13,592 nucleotides of DNA from Verrucomicrobiales bacterium. Its GTDB lineage: Bacteria; Verrucomicrobiota; Verrucomicrobiia; Verrucomicrobiales; Verrucomicrobiaceae. The stretch spans positions 1-13,592 of the forward strand of contig DMMK01000203.1 in NCBI GenBank assembly GCA_003453085.1. The letters run 5' to 3'. The stretch's first letter is position 1; each line of letters starts with the position of its first letter. The notes under the pieces were generated by a model. That model was not told where the DNA came from. It worked only from the letters and a program-made list of their open reading frames with translations, and ran no database searches. The translations under genes and the position numbers were made by a program. Shown piece after piece: positions 6,505-13,184 of this stretch.

Positions 6505-8265
6505 ATGTTTCGCGCTGCTCTTACTGATCGTCTCCAGGCCGCTTTCACCACCGCTGGCATTGTTTTGCCAGAGGGTTTCCCCGTTTCGGTGGAGCTTGCC
6601 TCTGACACCCGATTTGGCGACTATCAGAGCAATGCGGCCATGACGCTGGCCAAGCAACTGAAGACAAATCCGCGTGCCCTCGCGGAGCAGATCAAGGCTT
6701 CCTTCTCAGCCGATGAACTGTGCAGTGAGGTGAGCATCGCCGGACCTGGTTTCCTGAATTTCCGCATCAGTCCTGCTGCGCTTTCGGCCAAGGTACAGGC
6801 CATCACCACAGGCACGTCCTGTGATGTCGTGCAGGTGGCGCAGCCCAAGACCATCGTCATTGACTTCAGCGCCCCGAACATCGCCAAGCCCATGCACGTG
6901 GGGCACATCCGCAGCACCTTCATTGGCGACTGCCTGGCCCGTGTGAGTCGGTTTGTTGGCCACAAGGTCATCACGGACAATCACGTGGGCGACTGGGGTA
7001 CGCAGTTTGGCATGATCATTCATGGCTGGAAGACCCAGCTCGACCATGAGGCGCTGAAAAAGCATCCCATTCAAGAACTGGTGCGCACCTACAAACTCAT
7101 CAATGCCGAGGCCAAAGCGGATGAAACCGTGCTGACCCTCTGCAAGACCGAGTTGGTGAAATTGCAGCAGGGCGATGCGGATAACTTGGCCATCTGGAAA
7201 GAGTGCGTGCGCCTGACCATGGAGCAGCTCGCGGAGGTGTATGGCACCCTCAATGTTGAATTTGACCACTACCTTGGGGAGAGCTTTTACAACGAAGCGC
7301 TGGGGCCTTTGGTGACCGACTTGCTGTCCCGGGGCATCGCTGTCTTGAGCGAAGGAGCCGCTGTCATCTTCAGCGATGGCAGCGCCGCTGTCGAAGACGA
7401 TCCCTTCATGACGCGTGACCGCGAAACGAAGGAGTGGGTGCAACTGCCTTTGATCATTCAGAAAGGCGACGGCGGCTTCCTTTACGGGACGACCGATCTC
7501 GCCACCATCAACTACCGTGTCCAGGAATGGAAGGCAGATGAGATCTGGTATGTGGTGGGTGCACCGCAGCAGCTTCACTTCCGTCAGGTATTCGCCGCCG
7601 CCAAACGCATGGGCCATGCCACAGAGATGACCCACATCGCCTTTGGCAGCATCCTGGGGCCTGATGGCAAGATGTTCAAAACCCGCAGTGGTGAAACCGT
7701 GGGCCTCCTCGAAGTCATCGAGGAAGCGATTGAGCGTGCCCGCGCGGCGGCTGAAGAGAAAGATCAAGGCCTCTCCGATGCGGAGAAGGACGAGATCGCT
7801 CGCATCATCGGCAGCGGCTCCGTCAAGTATGCCGAGCTGAGCCAGAATCGTCTCACCGATTATAAATTTAGTTGGGATAAGATGCTGTCTTTGCAGGGCA
7901 ATACCGCGCCTTACCTCATCAATGCCTATGTGCGCACGCGCGCCATCTTCCGCAAGCTGGAGGGCAGCGATGTCACGCTGACGCCTGAGATCGCGCTCAC
8001 CGAGCCTGCCGAAATCGCCCTGGCGATGAAGCTGGCCCAGTTCGCTGAGGCCACACATGATGTGCTGGTAGATCACCGCCCGAACACCCTGGCTAACTAC
8101 TTGTATGAACTGGCCAATACGTACCACAGCTTTTACGAAGCCTGTCACGTGCTGAACAGTACGGGCGTGGTCCGCAATACGCGTCTCACTTTGTGTGAGG
8201 CGACGAGTCGGGTGCTGAAGACCGGGCTCGGTTTGCTGGGGATCCAGACGACGGAGCGGATGTGA
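6505..8265 (+). CDS. argS: Arginyl-tRNA synthetase
   Basis: This cytoplasmic class I aminoacyl-tRNA synthetase charges tRNA-Arg with arginine using ATP. The 586 residues fit the bacterial ArgS length. Domains are an N-terminal Add-1 domain (about 1-95), a Rossmann catalytic core with FSAPNIAKPMHVGHIRST (121-138; HVGH is the HIGH signature), and the KMSK-loop equivalent GKMFKTRSG (388-396, here MFKTR). The C-terminal DALR anticodon-binding domain includes NTAPYLINAYVRTR and ends LGIQTTERM. The frame stays open upstream, but the ATG at 6505 is chosen because MFRAALTDRLQAAF begins the family's N-terminal helix and an earlier start would overlap the metallopeptidase gene. No Shine-Dalgarno is seen; TATCTT (6490-6495) 9 bases before the ATG could be a -10 box. 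The gene converges on recQ. Confidence 0.97.
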   Translation: MFRAALTDRLQAAFTTAGIVLPEGFPVSVELASDTRFGDYQSNAAMTLAKQLKTNPRALAEQIKASFSADELCSEVSIAGPGFLNFRISPAALSAKVQAITTGTSCDVVQVAQPKTIVIDFSAPNIAKPMHVGHIRSTFIGDCLARVSRFVGHKVITDNHVGDWGTQFGMIIHGWKTQLDHEALKKHPIQELVRTYKLINAEAKADETVLTLCKTELVKLQQGDADNLAIWKECVRLTMEQLAEVYGTLNVEFDHYLGESFYNEALGPLVTDLLSRGIAVLSEGAAVIFSDGSAAVEDDPFMTRDRETKEWVQLPLIIQKGDGGFLYGTTDLATINYRVQEWKADEIWYVVGAPQQLHFRQVFAAAKRMGHATEMTHIAFGSILGPDGKMFKTRSGETVGLLEVIEEAIERARAAAEEKDQGLSDAEKDEIARIIGSGSVKYAELSQNRLTDYKFSWDKMLSLQGNTAPYLINAYVRTRAIFRKLEGSDVTLTPEIALTEPAEIALAMKLAQFAEATHDVLVDHRPNTLANYLYELANTYHSFYEACHVLNSTGVVRNTRLTLCEATSRVLKTGLGLLGIQTTERM

Positions 8266-8272
8266 TGGGGAA

Positions 8273-8290
8273 AGCGGCGAGGGCGCCGCT
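8273..8290. repeat. Hairpin 1 of a tandem pair, AGGG loop
   Basis: AGCGGCG and CGCCGCT form a perfect 7-bp stem around an AGGG loop. It starts 7 bases after the argS stop. It has no T-run on either strand, but could help end or stabilise the argS transcript. It forms a pair with the hairpin at 8304-8323. Confidence 0.6.
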
Positions 8291-8303
8291 GGCACCGGAA
8301 GCA

Positions 8304-8323
8304 AAGCGACGAGGGCGTCGCTT
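8304..8323. repeat. Hairpin 2 of a tandem pair, AGGG loop
   Basis: AAGCGACG and CGTCGCTT form a perfect 8-bp stem around the same AGGG loop. It abuts the recQ stop codon (8324-8326) directly. With the hairpin 13 bases upstream it looks like a repetitive palindromic (REP-like) unit placed between convergent genes. Confidence 0.6.
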
Positions 8324-10486
8324 CTACGTCCCGTGCTTTTTGATCACCTGGATGAACTCGGGCAGGTAGGTGTGGGCTTTCTTGTCACCGACGCCGCGGA
8401 TCTTTAATCCGGCCTCCACGGACGTGGGTTTGAGGCGGGTGAGGAACTCCAGGGTCTGATTGCTGAAGATGAGGTAGGCGGGCACGCCCTCGGCCATGGC
8501 CAGGACGTTGCGGTGGCGTTTCAGCTTTTCAAAAAGAGCGTCGTCAAAACCCAGTTCGCGGGTGGAGATCTCGGCGGGGGTGAGTTTGGCCCCCGGCTTC
8601 AGCGGTTGCTCCACTTTGGGCTCCGTGTTCGGCCACATCATGCGCACATTGGCGCCTTTTTTCATCACGTCTGCGCCTTTGGCTGTGAGGGTAACCAGGG
8701 GGTATTCTCCCGTGGTTGTTTCGATGAGGCCCTGCTTTTCCATTTCGGCAAACAGCGGGTGCAGGGCATTGGAACCCACGGCCTTCAGCAGGCCGTAAGT
8801 GGTCAGTTGATCCAGACCCGCATCCACGATTTCCTTCGACTTGCTGCCCACAAGCATCTGGATGATGCGGCCTTTGCCGTAGCGGCCTTCCCAGGTGCCA
8901 TCCGTCAGGCGGGTGGACATGCGGGCGATGCCGCTGAGGGCCTGGCGTAGCATCATCACCTCGACGGCATTGCCATCGCGTGGCACCTGCACGCCGCTGC
9001 GTCGGCAGATGTCGCAGGTGCCGCAGGGCTGGCTTTCCGTCTCGCCAAAGTAGGCCAGGATTTGCTCCTGACGGCAGCGTTGCTCATCGTAGCAGAGGTC
9101 CACCATGGACTTCAGCTTGGAGCGGTCTCGGCGTTCCTTTTCGCGCAGGGCGTCCACGTCGAATTTCAGGCTCCGCGTCATCACCTCAGGCTGTAGGAGG
9201 CGGGTGCCACGGATGCGTTTGCCGGGGATGTCGAAGCGTTCGATGTAGCCCGCACGGCCCAGGTGACTGAGGGCCGAGCCAACGGCCATGCCGTTCTTCA
9301 CGCCGGCGCGGTCCGTGATGTCGTCAATGCTCAGTTCGACTTCATGCTGTTGGTTAGACGCATTCAGCAGGGCTTGATAGACGCTTTGCAAGGTCTCCAG
9401 GCTAGGGTTGTTCCCCTCGATGAAAAAGTCCTGGGTTTTGGTATCGGCAAAGTTGAAAAAAAGCTCGCAGTGGGAAGGCTCACCATCACGTCCCGCACGG
9501 CCTGCTTCCTGGTAGTAGGCCTCCACACTGCCGGGGATGTCGTAGTGGACGACGAAGCGCACATCGGAGCGGTCAATGCCCATGCCAAAGGCATTCGTCG
9601 CCACTGCGACATCGTGCTTTTTGGAGATGAATTTGTTCTGCCGATCCTCGCGCTCCTTGTCATCCAGGCCGCCGTGATACTGGATGGCGCGGATGCCGAA
9701 CTCGCGTAGGGCATCACCCACTTCTTCCACCCGCTTGCGTGTGGAGCAGTAAATGATGCCCGTCTTGTAGTCCTGGATGATCTTTTTCAGCCGGGTGTAT
9801 TTGTCATCGCCCTTTTTGGTGTGGGTGACGTTGAGGCTGAGATTGGGCCGCTCAAAACCCCGGATGGTGATGAAGGGATCTCGCAGGTCCAGCACGCGGC
9901 GGATGTCCTCGCGCACCTCCGGGGTAGCAGTAGCGGTGAGGGCCACCACCTGCGGGCGGCCCAGGGCCTCCAGCGCTTCGCCTAACCGAAAGTAATCCGG
10001 CCGAAAATCATGCCCCCACTGCGAGAGGCAGTGTGCCTCATCCACGGCAAAAAGGGCGATCTCCACCTGACGCATCGTGTTCAGAAACATCCGGCTGCGG
10101 AAGCGCTCCGGTGCCACATAGACCAGGCGATATTCCCCGCGCCGTAGAGCGGCGATGCGCTCCTGCTGCTCACTCGGGGAAAGGGTGCTGTTGATGACGG
10201 TGGCAGGAATGCCGCGTCGCTCCAGGGCATCCACCTGATCTTTCATCAGGGCGATGAGAGGGCTGACCACAATGGTGACGCCCTCCATGACCATGGCGGG
10301 GAGTTGATAGCAGAGGGACTTGCCCCCGCCCGTGGGCATAATGACCATCGTGTCCCGCCCACTCAGGATATTCGCCATCACCGTTTCCTGGCCATCGAGG
10401 AATTCGCGAAAGCCAAAATACTTCCGCAAAGCCTCGCGGGCATCGTGAATGGGGGTGGATGTGGCGATGGAGTCGGTTTCGGTCAC
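8324..10486 (-). CDS. recQ: ATP-dependent DNA helicase RecQ
   Basis: RecQ is a 3'-5' DNA helicase of recombinational repair and fork restart, acting in the cytoplasm on the nucleoid. With the GTG start the protein has 720 residues. Visible motifs are MPTGGGKS (50-57, Walker A), [15 protein letters not shown] (149-163, motif II plus the aromatic loop), TATATP (184-189), and [10 protein letters not shown] (326-335, motif VI). The zinc cysteines are Cys471, 488, 491 and 494 (C...CGTCDIC), followed by the RQC winged helix and a C-terminal HRDC domain (about the last 75 residues). E. coli RecQ has 609 residues. The extra length lies mostly between motif VI and the zinc site, with a winged-helix look. 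The GTG at 10486 is preferred because GGGAG lies 10 bases before it; a TTG at 10507 would add seven residues but sits inside a palindrome. Confidence 0.96.
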   Translation of the reverse strand: MTETDSIATSTPIHDAREALRKYFGFREFLDGQETVMANILSGRDTMVIMPTGGGKSLCYQLPAMVMEGVTIVVSPLIALMKDQVDALERRGIPATVINSTLSPSEQQERIAALRRGEYRLVYVAPERFRSRMFLNTMRQVEIALFAVDEAHCLSQWGHDFRPDYFRLGEALEALGRPQVVALTATATPEVREDIRRVLDLRDPFITIRGFERPNLSLNVTHTKKGDDKYTRLKKIIQDYKTGIIYCSTRKRVEEVGDALREFGIRAIQYHGGLDDKEREDRQNKFISKKHDVAVATNAFGMGIDRSDVRFVVHYDIPGSVEAYYQEAGRAGRDGEPSHCELFFNFADTKTQDFFIEGNNPSLETLQSVYQALLNASNQQHEVELSIDDITDRAGVKNGMAVGSALSHLGRAGYIERFDIPGKRIRGTRLLQPEVMTRSLKFDVDALREKERRDRSKLKSMVDLCYDEQRCRQEQILAYFGETESQPCGTCDICRRSGVQVPRDGNAVEVMMLRQALSGIARMSTRLTDGTWEGRYGKGRIIQMLVGSKSKEIVDAGLDQLTTYGLLKAVGSNALHPLFAEMEKQGLIETTTGEYPLVTLTAKGADVMKKGANVRMMWPNTEPKVEQPLKPGAKLTPAEISTRELGFDDALFEKLKRHRNVLAMAEGVPAYLIFSNQTLEFLTRLKPTSVEAGLKIRGVGDKKAHTYLPEFIQVIKKHGT

Positions 10487-10497
10487 TGGGCACTCAC

Positions 10498-10511
10498 TCC
10501 CTTGCAAGGGA
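10498..10511. promoter_or_regulatory. Perfect 14-bp palindrome over the recQ ribosome-binding site
   Basis: TCCCTTGCAAGGGA is perfectly self-complementary. On the minus strand its right half supplies the GGGA of the only convincing Shine-Dalgarno in the window, 10 bases before the recQ GTG. It could be an operator or, less likely because it has no loop, an RNA dimer site. It does not match the E. coli (CTGT...ACAG) or Bacillus (GAAC...GTTC) LexA boxes. Confidence 0.45.
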
Positions 10512-10640
10512 CGGCGGCTTTGTCCATCGGATCGCGTAAATTTAACAACGAGAAGTCTCCCGCCCGCACGTACTTATGAGTGTCACTGGGTCGCGTTTGG
10601 CTCGGTGTTTTAATCGTTCAGTCAACTAGCGCTTCATCCC

Positions 10641-10853
10641 ATGAAAACTCTGTTCTCCGTCCTCGCTCTCAGTGCGATCGCCAGCTTTGCCTCGGCCGCC
10701 CCAGTCAATACCGAATGCCCCGTGAAAGAAGGCAAGCCAGTGAAGGCCACCCTCACGACCACCCACAAGGGCAAAGAAATCGGCTTTTGCTGCAAGGGCT
10801 GCAAAGAAAAATTCGAGGCCGATCCTGCCAAATACGAAAAGGCCATCAAGTAA
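10641..10853 (+). CDS. Exported small cysteine-rich YHS/TRASH-like protein
   Basis: A 70-residue precursor with a clear Sec signal peptide (MKTLFSVLALSAIASFASA, predicted cut after residue 19) leaves a mature peptide of ~51 residues outside the cytoplasm. The mature part has Cys26 (ECPV), then a lysine-rich hairpin segment and GKEIGFCCKGCKEKFEADPAKY (44-65) with Cys50, Cys51 and Cys54. The C-P-V...G-x-x-I-x-F-C-C-x-x-C-x-x-x-F-x-x-x-P-x-x-Y pattern is that of the YHS/TRASH family, treble-clef metal-binding modules seen in copper-handling proteins. A role in periplasmic metal binding or sensing is inference. It is a single gene with its own terminator and a 154-base divergent gap to recQ. The ATG at 10641 begins the signal peptide; no Shine-Dalgarno is seen. 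Confidence 0.85.
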   Translation: MKTLFSVLALSAIASFASAAPVNTECPVKEGKPVKATLTTTHKGKEIGFCCKGCKEKFEADPAKYEKAIK

Positions 10854-10857
10854 GCCT

Positions 10858-10916
10858 GAGCCCACAGGTTTTCCCCGAGCGGTGTCTGGAAACAGGCACC
10901 GCTTTTTTGTGGGCTC
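10858..10916 (+). terminator. Terminator of the YHS-like gene inside a larger inverted repeat
   Basis: The inner hairpin (10878-10903) has a 7-bp outer stem AGCGGTG/CACCGCT extended by four more pairs (one G-U) to a GAAA tetraloop. A six-T run at 10903-10908 completes a rho-independent terminator. An outer 9-bp arm, GAGCCCACA (10858-10866) with TGTGGGCTC (10908-10916), encloses all of it. Confidence 0.85.
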
Positions 10917-10955
10917 GACACTCGACCTATTTTTGCCCACCTTGGCTGCCTGCTT

Positions 10956-12152
10956 ATGAAATTGCTGCCTTCGTTGCTTTGTCTCCTTCTTTCTCTTTCG
11001 CTGGTCGCGCCTGCCGAGACCCCCGTGAAATCGGCCCCCATCCAGGCCGCCTTGCAGCCTTTCATGGATCAATCGCAGCTCTCTGGAGCAGTGACGCTTG
11101 TGGCGCAGGAGGGGAAAATCCTCAGCTTTGAGGCCACTGGTTTGCAGGATCTGGAAAGCCACAGGCCGATGGCAAAAGACAGCCTGTTTTGGATCGCCTC
11201 CATGACGAAACCGATCACGGCCATTGCGGTGATGATGCTGCAGGAAGAGGGGAAACTGAACATCGAAGATCCGGTGATGAAGCATCTGCCCGAGTTCAAA
11301 GGTCAGATGCTGCTGAAGGAAAAGACCGAATCACAAACCGTGCTGGTAAAGCCCGCGCGTCCCATCACGATCAAAGACCTGCTCACCCACACCAGTGGTC
11401 TGGTGGGCAACTCGCCTTTGGATAAGGATGCTATTGATGTGCTGAGCCTGAAGGAGGCCGTGATAACCTATGCCCTGAGCCCACTGCAGTTCGAGCCCGG
11501 CAGCAAATGGTCCTACTGCAATCCCGGCATCAATACCCTGGGCCGCATCATTGAGGTGGTGAGTGGAGACGAGTACGCGAAGTTTTTGGACAAGCGGTTG
11601 TTCAAGCCTCTGGGCATGAAAAGCACCACCTTTTGGCCCAAGGAAAAAGAGATGGCTAAACTGGCCACCTCTTACAAACTCACCGCCGATGGCAAAGGCC
11701 TGGAAGTGGCGACGATCAAGTACCTGACACCGCCCTTCTCGAATCACAAACGCACGCCCCTGGCCGCTGGCGGTTTGTTTTCCAGCGCAGAGGATCTGTA
11801 TCGGCTCTATTCCATGCTGCTGAATGGCGGCGAGTCTAACGGCAAGCGTTACCTTTCTGAAGAGACACTGAAACTCATGACCCAAAATCACACTGGCGAT
11901 CTCAAAGCTGGTTTTACCGAGGGCATGGGCATGGGCCTTGGTTTCCAGGTGGTGGTGAAGCCCGCGGAAGTTACCGCCATGCTCAGCCCTGGCACTTACG
12001 GCCACGGCGGCGCCCATGGCACCCAGGGCTGGATTGACCCCGTGAAAAAGACCGTTCACATCCTCCTCATCCAACGCGCAGGGCTCGCCAATGGCGATGC
12101 TTCCCCCATGCGCAAAGCTTTTCAAGAAGCCGCGACCGGGCTGCTCAAGTGA
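10956..12152 (+). CDS. Secreted serine hydrolase, class C beta-lactamase fold
   Basis: A 398-residue precursor with a signal peptide (MKLLPSLLCLLLSLSLVAPA, cut near residue 20). The rest is the beta-lactamase/transpeptidase-like fold of family S12 (COG1680). The active-site motif SMTK (82-85) gives the nucleophile Ser82 and Lys85. YCN (187-189) is the Y-x-N motif with Tyr187. HGGAHGTQG (350-358) is the third box, with HGG in place of the lactamase KTG. DLLTHTSGL (141-149) is typical of the family. Members include esterases, D-amino-acid peptidases and carboxypeptidases, and most are not true beta-lactamases. The HGG box and exported location suggest an esterase or peptidase in the periplasm, but the substrate is not predictable. 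The ATG at 10956 starts the signal peptide; no Shine-Dalgarno is visible. It stands alone between two terminators. Confidence 0.88.
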   Translation: MKLLPSLLCLLLSLSLVAPAETPVKSAPIQAALQPFMDQSQLSGAVTLVAQEGKILSFEATGLQDLESHRPMAKDSLFWIASMTKPITAIAVMMLQEEGKLNIEDPVMKHLPEFKGQMLLKEKTESQTVLVKPARPITIKDLLTHTSGLVGNSPLDKDAIDVLSLKEAVITYALSPLQFEPGSKWSYCNPGINTLGRIIEVVSGDEYAKFLDKRLFKPLGMKSTTFWPKEKEMAKLATSYKLTADGKGLEVATIKYLTPPFSNHKRTPLAAGGLFSSAEDLYRLYSMLLNGGESNGKRYLSEETLKLMTQNHTGDLKAGFTEGMGMGLGFQVVVKPAEVTAMLSPGTYGHGGAHGTQGWIDPVKKTVHILLIQRAGLANGDASPMRKAFQEAATGLLK

Positions 12153-12163
12153 GACTTCCATGA

Positions 12164-12195
12164 AAAAGCCTATCCTGTATTCAGGATAGGCTTTT
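12164..12195. terminator. Bidirectional terminator between convergent genes
   Basis: A perfect 14-bp stem, AAAAGCCTATCCTG (12164-12177) with CAGGATAGGCTTTT (12182-12195), is closed by a TATT loop. T-runs on both strands let it serve the serine hydrolase (+, stop at 12152) and the PEP-hydrolase-family gene (-, stop at 12212). Confidence 0.92.
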
Positions 12196-12211
12196 AATGA
12201 TTCATCGCCCT

Positions 12212-13072
12212 CTAACCTCGGGTCACTTTTTTGAACTCGCGGGTCAGGGTGGTCAGCGAGTCTTCCACGCCCATGCGCTCTAGGCTGCTAGCGCCCACGA
12301 AGCCATCGGCGGTGGTTTTGCTGAGGATGAATTCCACGTCTTTGGGCGTGTTGATCGGCCCGCCGTGGGTGAGGGTGAAAACATTCGGGTTCACGCTCTT
12401 CGCGGCATCAATGATGTCTTGGGTCACCTTGACGGTGTGGTCCCAGCTCACCACCGCATTGGTCACGCCGATGCTGCCACCGACGGTGGTGCCCACGTGG
12501 GCGATGATGGCATCGGCTCCGTTCTTGGCCATCTCAATGGCTTCTTCCGGTGTAGCCACATAGACGATGCTGAAGAGGTCCATGCGCGTAGCCAGGCCCA
12601 CCATTTCAAATTCCTTCTGCACGCTCATTCCGGTCTCCTCCAGGACGCCCCGGAAGTGGCCATCCACAATGGTGTGGGTGGGGAAGTTATTCACGCCGGA
12701 AAAGCCCATCTCCTTCACGCGGCCTAACCAATGCCACATGCGGCGGCGTGGGTCCGTGGCATGCACACCGCAGATGACCGGGATCTCTTTGACCACGGGC
12801 AGCACTTCGTATTCGCCGATCTCCATGGCGATGGCATTGGCATCTCCATAAGCCATGAGGCCGCAGGTGCTGCCGTGGCCCATCATGCGGAAGCGGCCGC
12901 TGTTGTAGATGATGATGAGGTCCGCGCCGCCTTTTTCGATGAACTTCGCACTGATGCCTGTACCAGCACCGGCAGCGATGATGGGCTCACCTTTAGCCAG
13001 CGTCGCCTTGAGACGATCCACGACTTCTTGCTTGGTGTAAGGATTTCCGGTTCCGGTCCAGGGATTAGGCAT
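12212..13072 (-). CDS. PEP-hydrolase-family TIM-barrel protein
   Basis: The 286-residue cytoplasmic protein belongs to the PEP_hydrolase/TIM-barrel signal family (PF09370), related to the C-terminal domain of plant Tm-1-like proteins. Visible are the Gly-rich IIAAGAGTGISAKFIEKGGAD (31-51), IIYNSGRFRMMGHGS (54-68), VICGVHATDPRR (99-110), GVNNFPTH (126-133), and IAHVGTTVGGSIG (190-202). These are successive beta-alpha units of a TIM barrel. The family is annotated as phosphoenolpyruvate or phosphonopyruvate hydrolase by resemblance to the isocitrate-lyase/PEP-mutase barrel; the real reaction is not settled. The ATG at 13072 is chosen because MPNPW...TKQEVVDRL begins the family domain. The open frame continues upstream to 13333, but that part has no family character and overlaps the divergent regulator. 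No Tm-1-like (UPF0261) partner is visible here. Confidence 0.88.
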   Translation of the reverse strand: MPNPWTGTGNPYTKQEVVDRLKATLAKGEPIIAAGAGTGISAKFIEKGGADLIIIYNSGRFRMMGHGSTCGLMAYGDANAIAMEIGEYEVLPVVKEIPVICGVHATDPRRRMWHWLGRVKEMGFSGVNNFPTHTIVDGHFRGVLEETGMSVQKEFEMVGLATRMDLFSIVYVATPEEAIEMAKNGADAIIAHVGTTVGGSIGVTNAVVSWDHTVKVTQDIIDAAKSVNPNVFTLTHGGPINTPKDVEFILSKTTADGFVGASSLERMGVEDSLTTLTREFKKVTRG

Positions 13073-13085
13073 AAGGTAAAGTTGG

Positions 13086-13169
13086 CGGTTGTTTGCGATA
13101 GCTGGCTGTGGATTGCCGTTGTTTGAAGAACCACCGCAAACGTGCGAAGCACAAGCCACGGTAAACAAC
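13086..13169. promoter_or_regulatory. Divergent promoter region with GTTGTTT repeats
   Basis: The 112 bases between the two start codons hold GTTGTTT at 13088-13094 and 13118-13124 (30 bases apart, within CGGTTGTTTG and CCGTTGTTTG) and its reverse complement AAACAAC at 13163-13169. CGCAAAC (13135-13141) also mirrors GTTTGCG (13091-13097). Repeated half-sites about three helix turns apart are what an AraC-type dimer could bind, but no site is proven. Confidence 0.4.
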
Positions 13170-13184
13170 TGCAAACCTTCCGCA

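Noticed and set aside
6706..8304. 532-codon open frame on the minus strand across argS
   Set aside because: Antisense to argS along its full length, no recognisable domain, and explained by the codon bias of argS.
10580..11131. 183-codon plus-strand frame covering the YHS-like gene and the start of the serine hydrolase
   Set aside because: It runs through a terminator and overlaps two genes with proper signal peptides in other frames.
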